47,309 bases of DNA, taken from NCBI GenBank assembly GCA_902493145.1, contig CABUOA010000017.1, positions 1 to 47,309 of the forward strand, read 5' to 3'. The DNA is from an uncultured Collinsella sp. Lineage in GTDB: Bacteria; Actinomycetota; Coriobacteriia; Coriobacteriales; Coriobacteriaceae. Positions 42,982 through 47,309 of the stretch are shown here, in pieces. Under the pieces are notes generated by a model. That model was not told the DNA's origin. It ran no database searches and saw nothing but the letters and a program-made list of their open reading frames with translations. Each line of letters begins with the position of its first letter. Position 1 is the first letter of the stretch. Position numbers and translations under genes: made by a program.

Positions 42982-43863
42982 ATGCAAAAGTTGCTAGAAC
43001 TCAAAGGTGTATCGCGCCGCGTGAGCGACCGCTTTTCACTGCGCGACGTCACGCTTGCCGTGGAGCCCGGCCAGATCGTTGGCTTTGTGGGCGCAAACGG
43101 CGCCGGCAAGACAACGACCATTCGCGCCGCGCTCGGGCTTATAAAGCTCGATGCCGGCGAGGTGCACCTGTTTGGGCAGCACTGCGACGCTAACGCACCC
43201 GACGAGACGCAGCGCTGCTTGCACTCCCGCGTCGGTCTTGTCCTGGACACGTGCCCCTTCCCCTCCACGCTCAAGGTGGGCCAGGTCGAGACGCTCGTAG
43301 GCCCGGCGTACCCCACATGGAGTCGCGAAACGTTCGCCGGATTCATCAACCGATTTGGCCTCGATCCCAAGACGAAGGTCAAGGACCTCTCCCGCGGCAT
43401 GGGCATGAAGCTGCAGCTCGCCTGCGCGCTCAGCCACCATGCCAAGCTGCTCGTTTTGGACGAAGCCACCGCGGGCCTCGATCCCATGGCACGCGAAGAG
43501 CTGCTTGACGAGCTGCTCGCCTTTGTTTCCGACGGCCAGCGCAGCGTGCTGCTCTCGAGCCATATTACGTCCGACCTCGATCGCGCCGCCGACCGCGTCA
43601 TCTGCATCGATAACGGCTCGATTGTATTTGACCTGCCGCGGGAGGACATTACCGACCGCGCCGGCATCGCCCATTGCACGCAGGCGCAGGCGTCCGAGCT
43701 CATGGCTTGCGTCGAAGGCGCCCACGCCGCCCGCCACGCCTATAGCGTGGACGTGCTCGTGCCCAACCGTCGCGAGGCGCTCGAGGCCTTCCCCGAGATT
43801 CCCTGCGACCGGGCAACCATTGATGATTACCTGCGCCTCATGCTGAAAGGGGCTTCGAAATGA
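42982..43863 (+). CDS. ABC transporter ATP-binding protein
   Basis: 293 residues. Walker A GANGAGKTTT (~residues 36-45), signature LSRGMGMKLQLA (a variant of LSGGQ), Walker B LLVLDEATAGLD and the H-loop SSHITSDLD. Matches the bacitracin/YtrB-like exporter ATPases. Start at 42982, 23 bp after the GntR stop. It overlaps the permease start by four bases (ATGA). Confidence 0.9.
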   Translation: MQKLLELKGVSRRVSDRFSLRDVTLAVEPGQIVGFVGANGAGKTTTIRAALGLIKLDAGEVHLFGQHCDANAPDETQRCLHSRVGLVLDTCPFPSTLKVGQVETLVGPAYPTWSRETFAGFINRFGLDPKTKVKDLSRGMGMKLQLACALSHHAKLLVLDEATAGLDPMAREELLDELLAFVSDGQRSVLLSSHITSDLDRAADRVICIDNGSIVFDLPREDITDRAGIAHCTQAQASELMACVEGAHAARHAYSVDVLVPNRREALEAFPEIPCDRATIDDYLRLMLKGASK

Positions 43864-44558
43864 AACGCGCCTTTATGTCCGAGCTCGCCATCGTTCGCTC
43901 GCTTGTCCCAAGCATCGCGGGCGTCGGCCTGTTCATCTTCGTCGTGTTGACCCTCGCCAACGCATCGGATGGCGATTCCGGCATGAGCGCCGGCGCCTGC
44001 GCGGTCAGTGCCATGTCGCCCATCATGGTTATGAGCTCGCTGGCCGGCTTCGACAATCAAAACGGATGGGAGCGCTATCGGGCAACGCTGCCCATCTCGC
44101 GCAAAGACATCATCTGCGCACGCTACCTGAGCATCATTGTCTTCTCAGCCGTCATGGCGTGCGCCGGCGCGCTTTTGAGCATCATCACCCTTCCGTTCTT
44201 CGATCACACGGGTATGCCCTCGACGGGACAGTTCGTCTTTGAGACCACAATAGCCTCCGCCGCATCGATGCTCATCTCCCTCATGATGGTGTTTTTGGCG
44301 CAGCCGTTATTCTTTCGATTTGGACACATGGAGGCGCTGCGCCTTTCCGTCGGCCTGTTTGCCCTGCTCGGATGCCTTGCCATGGCCACGCTGAGCTCCT
44401 CCAACCCCATCAGCAACTGGCTCATGTCGATTGCCGGGGCGAATCCCGATCCCGCCGTCCTCGGCTACCTGTGTGCGGGCATCGCCGCACTTGCCCTCGC
44501 GCTATGTGCAATCAGCTGCACCGTCAGCACCAAGGTCTATCGGGCACGCGACCTGTAG
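43860..44558 (+). CDS. ABC-2-type permease
   Basis: 232 residues with six likely membrane helices. The cytosolic loop ERYRATLPISRKDIICARY after helix 2 is typical of ABC-2 permeases that couple to YtrB-type ATPases. Translationally coupled to the ATPase. Together they form a small export system under the GntR regulator; the exported substrate is unknown. Confidence 0.85.
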   Translation: MKRAFMSELAIVRSLVPSIAGVGLFIFVVLTLANASDGDSGMSAGACAVSAMSPIMVMSSLAGFDNQNGWERYRATLPISRKDIICARYLSIIVFSAVMACAGALLSIITLPFFDHTGMPSTGQFVFETTIASAASMLISLMMVFLAQPLFFRFGHMEALRLSVGLFALLGCLAMATLSSSNPISNWLMSIAGANPDPAVLGYLCAGIAALALALCAISCTVSTKVYRARDL

Positions 44559-44581
44559 ACAGGCGCGGTAGCATAGGGCAT

Positions 44582-44607
44582 GCGCCACAGATCGGCGCGG
44601 TCTTTTT
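44582..44607 (+). terminator. Probable terminator of the GntR/ABC operon
   Basis: GCGCC (44582-44586) and GGCGC (44594-44598) with a 7-nt loop, then GGTC and a run of five Ts. Short stem, so moderate. The rest of the gap to 44737 shows nothing clear. Confidence 0.5.
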
Positions 44608-44737
44608 GGGGAGGCGCTCAACCCGTGTCGTGGGTTACAGCAGCATTTTGGAAATAACGACCCGTCAGGGGCACAAGCTCAACCTGAAAACCCTCACACT
44701 GGACTCGAGATGCCCGTATTGACCGTGCGCCACCGCG

Positions 44738-46027
44738 CTACTTGCGCAGCGGCTTGGGCAGCGGAATGCCCGCTGCGATAGCAGCAGCGATGATCATGCA
44801 GACGATGCCCTTGAGCGGGAAGCACATGAGCAGCAAGCCCACGACCATGACGGGCTGACGCATGACGGCGCCCATCGTCGAGGCGGTGCAGACGGCGACG
44901 CAAAAGACCGGATCTGCGCCGGTGAGGATGGCAAGGCCGTAGCCCAGGCTTACGCCCGAGAAGATAACCGGGAAGAAGTGGCCGCCGCGCCAACCAAGGT
45001 TGATGAGGGCAGGCGTCAGCATGGCCTTAACAAGACCGGTCGCGATAAGCACGCCGGCGGGAATGGTCAGATAGGTCTCCATGAGCACGTCGGCTTGGGT
45101 CTCGCCGGCAAACATGGTGTAGGGCAGGACCGTGCCACAGATGGCGAGCGCCAGACCGGCTAGCATGGCCTTGACGACAGGGCGCTCCCCTATGGCGTGG
45201 GCCAATGCCTCGCTCGCGTGCTCAGAGACAAAGTACAGCCAGCCGCATACGGTGCCGACCAACGCCAGCGGAATGAGCCAGACAAGTTCCAGGTTGCCCA
45301 CCTGAGCGGACTCGAACCTGGGCATGCCCATGCCGCCACCCATAAGCTGGCCGAGCAGCAGATAGGTGCCCAGGCCGCCGGCAATCGCAATGCCGTAGAC
45401 CACCGTCTTTTGCGCCTTGGGGAGCTTGATGGTGATCTCATCGGATGCGGGGTCCTCGTCGCCGTCGGCGCTACCGGCAAGCGGCGCCACAAAGCCAAAC
45501 ACGGGCGCGGTAAAGAGCGCCGTCAGGGCAGCCTGGGTGCCCAGCAGCGTGAGCTCCCTAAACTCGGCGCCAAAGCGACGCATGCGGTCGCCGACCCAGC
45601 TGCACAGGCCCGCGATGACGCCGGTCAGACCGGCTTCCGGTCCAATACTTCCGCCAAACAGCAGCGGCAGCAATGCCGCAAGCGAAAGCTTGCCCAAGTT
45701 GTCGTACGGGTAGCGGCCGTCGCGCTTTACCTTGGCCATTACCTGATTGAGATCATCGGTCTTGGTGCCCGTAAGCTTTTCGTACAGACCGATCAGCAGG
45801 CCGCCCAGCAGGCAGGCGAAAAACGGATACGGCAAAAAACCGAACGGACCGCTCGCGAGCTCGGGCGAAGCGACGCCCAGCATATGCGGGATCTCGGTCC
45901 ATAGATAGTCGATGCCGTGCTCCATCGCAAAGAAAAACAGCCAGACCGCGGCGCCTGCAAACGCACCGGTCACGGCTACGCTAACTAAAAACAGCGCACG
46001 GTTTTTGGGTTTTGCGAGGTTGTCCAT
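44738..46027 (-). CDS. ClC-family chloride channel or transporter
   Basis: 429 residues, about ten to twelve membrane segments. GGSIGPEAGLTG is the GxxGPE ion-path motif with the gating Glu, and GWRGGHFFPVIFSG the GGxFxP motif. Bacterial members are mostly Cl-/H+ exchangers or fluoride exporters. No fluoride riboswitch seen ahead of it. Start at 46027 with GGGAGG upstream and a TACAAT box 40 nt further. Confidence 0.85.
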   Translation of the reverse strand: MDNLAKPKNRALFLVSVAVTGAFAGAAVWLFFFAMEHGIDYLWTEIPHMLGVASPELASGPFGFLPYPFFACLLGGLLIGLYEKLTGTKTDDLNQVMAKVKRDGRYPYDNLGKLSLAALLPLLFGGSIGPEAGLTGVIAGLCSWVGDRMRRFGAEFRELTLLGTQAALTALFTAPVFGFVAPLAGSADGDEDPASDEITIKLPKAQKTVVYGIAIAGGLGTYLLLGQLMGGGMGMPRFESAQVGNLELVWLIPLALVGTVCGWLYFVSEHASEALAHAIGERPVVKAMLAGLALAICGTVLPYTMFAGETQADVLMETYLTIPAGVLIATGLVKAMLTPALINLGWRGGHFFPVIFSGVSLGYGLAILTGADPVFCVAVCTASTMGAVMRQPVMVVGLLLMCFPLKGIVCMIIAAAIAAGIPLPKPLRK

Positions 46028-46066
46028 CGGGACCTCCCGTGGTCTAAATCGACAAAGATACGTTTT

Positions 46067-46072
46067 ATTGTA
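46067..46072 (-). promoter_or_regulatory. Candidate -10 box TACAAT for the ClC gene
   Basis: TACAATAAAACG on the minus strand, 40 nt before the start at 46027. Confidence 0.4.
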
Positions 46073-46153
46073 GGACGGGCACAGCGCGGACGGGCCAGCC
46101 ATCTACGCCTCAAACGGCACCGTTGGGCGCCGCACACGCGATGGCCCCAAGGC

Positions 46154-46687
46154 CTAGTTGTCGATAATCGATACAATTTGGTGCAGGTCGTCGGCAAAGT
46201 AGATGCCGGCCTGACGCTGCGAGCTCGATAGGCCTTTATCGATCATGTGCTCGAGCAGCGACTTAAGATCGTTGTAGTAACCGTCCAAGTTATACAGAAT
46301 GCACGGCGCGCTCAGATGCCCCAGCGACACGGCCGACATGACCTCAGCGATCTCCTCGAGCGTGCCCGTGCCGCCCGGAAGGGCGATAAACGCATCACCG
46401 AGCTCGATCATCTTGGCCTTACGCTCGGCCATGTCGCTCGTCACGATCAGGTCATCGATACCATCGTGCTGAAACTCGGCCTCGATAAAAAAGCTCGGCT
46501 CAACACCGGTCACGCGCCCGCCGGCATCGAGCACGCTATCGGCGAGCGCGCCCATCAGGCCCGATTTGGACCCGCCGTATACCAGCGCGTGCCCGTTGGA
46601 GCCAATCCAGTTGCCCAGCTCTTGCACCGCAGGCAGAAACGCCGGGTCATTGCCGACGCTGGCGCCCAGATACACGGTGATATTCAT
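46154..46687 (-). CDS. LOG-family (lysine-decarboxylase-like) phosphoribohydrolase
   Basis: 177 residues. Nucleotide-binding strand LVYGGSKSGLMGALAD, catalytic ERKAKMIELGDAFIALPGG and the signature PGGTGTLEE. LOG-family proteins cleave nucleotide 5'-monophosphates to free base and ribose 5-phosphate; despite older annotation they are not decarboxylases. AGGGGG precedes the ATG. Natural substrate in this organism unknown. Confidence 0.88.
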   Translation of the reverse strand: MNITVYLGASVGNDPAFLPAVQELGNWIGSNGHALVYGGSKSGLMGALADSVLDAGGRVTGVEPSFFIEAEFQHDGIDDLIVTSDMAERKAKMIELGDAFIALPGGTGTLEEIAEVMSAVSLGHLSAPCILYNLDGYYNDLKSLLEHMIDKGLSSSQRQAGIYFADDLHQIVSIIDN

Positions 46688-46723
46688 ATTTTGTCCCCCT
46701 TATCGTGACGCGCGGCGCCCGCC

Positions 46724-47149
46724 CTAGCGTTGGCGTCGGCGATATTCGCGCACGCGGCGCGACAGGTCAGCGAGCTCGTCACGATCGAGCTCTTCCAAAT
46801 GCTCAAGATCATCCATAAAGCGCGCCATGGTGTCCTTTTGGCGCAGTTTAATGAGCGTATTGCAGTAGTTCACCGCCACGCCCGTGAGCATGGCGATGTA
46901 GAAGATGCTGATGACGCTCAAAACGACGGTGATAGCGCGGGCAACCGGCGTCTCGGCCGGGATATCACCGAAGCCGATCGTCGATACGGTCTCAAAGCTA
47001 AACCAGAGGCCGTCGCCAAACGTAAGGGTCGTGGGCTCGGACAGCCAGACGGCCGTCGAGCACAGCAGATAGAAGACGAGAAACAGGCCCGTGATGCGCG
47101 CAAAGCCAGCCTGGCGCAACACGTCGGCAAGCGTCCTCAACTTGTTCAT
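46724..47149 (-). CDS. Two-helix potassium channel-like protein
   Basis: 141 residues. Two membrane helices (~residues 15-37 and 72-97) flank the pore region FETVSTIGFGDIPAET, whose TIGFGD is a K+ selectivity filter. A charged C-terminal tail (MDDLEHLEELDRDELADLSR) follows, without a regulatory RCK domain. It likely forms a tetrameric K+ channel. Start at 47149 with GGGG upstream; the frame runs longer but into the P3 block. Possibly in a unit with the LOG gene 36 bp downstream. Confidence 0.85.
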   Translation of the reverse strand: MNKLRTLADVLRQAGFARITGLFLVFYLLCSTAVWLSEPTTLTFGDGLWFSFETVSTIGFGDIPAETPVARAITVVLSVISIFYIAMLTGVAVNYCNTLIKLRQKDTMARFMDDLEHLEELDRDELADLSRRVREYRRRQR

Positions 47150-47190
47150 CGCGACCCCTTTTCCCAGACGCCCAATCACATTCGCTCGGT

Positions 47191-47251
47191 ATTGTCCCAC
47201 GCCTCCCCCGCAAACGGAACTAGTCATTGGGGACGTTCTTAAACGACTAGT
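47191..47251. repeat. Dispersed block P3, second copy
   Basis: ATTGTCCCACGCCTCCCCC (47191-47209; one change from 34518-34536), nine more bases, then ACTAGTCATT / AACGACTAGT (47219-47228, 47242-47251) round GGGGACGTTCTTA. As at 34518, it lies ~40 bp upstream of a minus-strand start and ends in GACAAT on that strand. Confidence 0.75.
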
Positions 47252-47309
47252 CAGCCTTGATTATCAACTTTATCCGAACACCTCCCACATTCATCCGTAC
47301 ATGTGCGGA

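Noticed and set aside
44738..46027. Fluoride riboswitch ahead of the ClC gene
   Set aside because: The short leader (46028-46072) shows none of the conserved fluoride aptamer segments.

Overview
The window looks like a piece of chromosome from a gut-dwelling Coriobacteriia member, most like Collinsella. I infer this from the G+C-rich, GC3-biased codon use, the strong AGGAGG-type ribosome sites, LAxTG (class E sortase) surface proteins, an anaerobe-style gene set and the style of the intergenic palindromes. No rRNA or tRNA gene is visible.

Layout. 1-3342: two tandem paralogous secreted beta-repeat surface proteins (the first cut by the window edge) and an esterase. 3363-7924: uracil permease, a short MetE-like methyltransferase, its probable LysR regulator and a HAD phosphatase, all on the minus strand. 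8090-10124: TPP riboswitch, terminator and a thiM / thiamine-binding protein / thiE salvage operon. 10223-11506: an IS3-type element. 11554-17126: a patatin-like lipase, then two related GGDEF-PAS signalling proteins, the first also with EAL. 17133-18049: a degraded islet with an IS30 transposase remnant between 14-bp direct repeats. 18136-21034: flavin reductase, ArsC/Spx-like protein without its cysteine, CobW GTPase and TrmL. 21059-24985: a low-G+C cassette with four unfamiliar envelope-type genes (one of only 43 codons) and a serine recombinase. 25020-30780: a UvrA paralogue, an AAA+ ATPase and a TetM-like translational GTPase. 31086-41999: mostly housekeeping and transport (GNAT, rsmJ, rlmA, MATE, LysR/EamA pair, ung, SDR, queuosine-precursor transporter, prfC). 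42155-42452: a tandem array of four long palindromes, followed by a YtrA-type regulator with its ABC exporter, then a ClC protein, a LOG-family protein and a two-helix potassium-channel-like protein.

The strongest unexplained signal is non-coding. At least five palindrome families are scattered between genes. One 29-bp family occurs four times in 7.7 kb, each copy at or within a few bases of a stop codon, and divides the region 21030-28778 into modules. Four of the families share a GGGAC(A/G) core, which suggests a common origin. The second signal is the four-unit palindrome array with an 80-bp period upstream of the GntR/ABC operon. The third is the low-G+C cassette. A TACAAT/GACAAT hexamer also recurs 30-70 nt upstream of ten starts and probably marks the -10 element of this organism.
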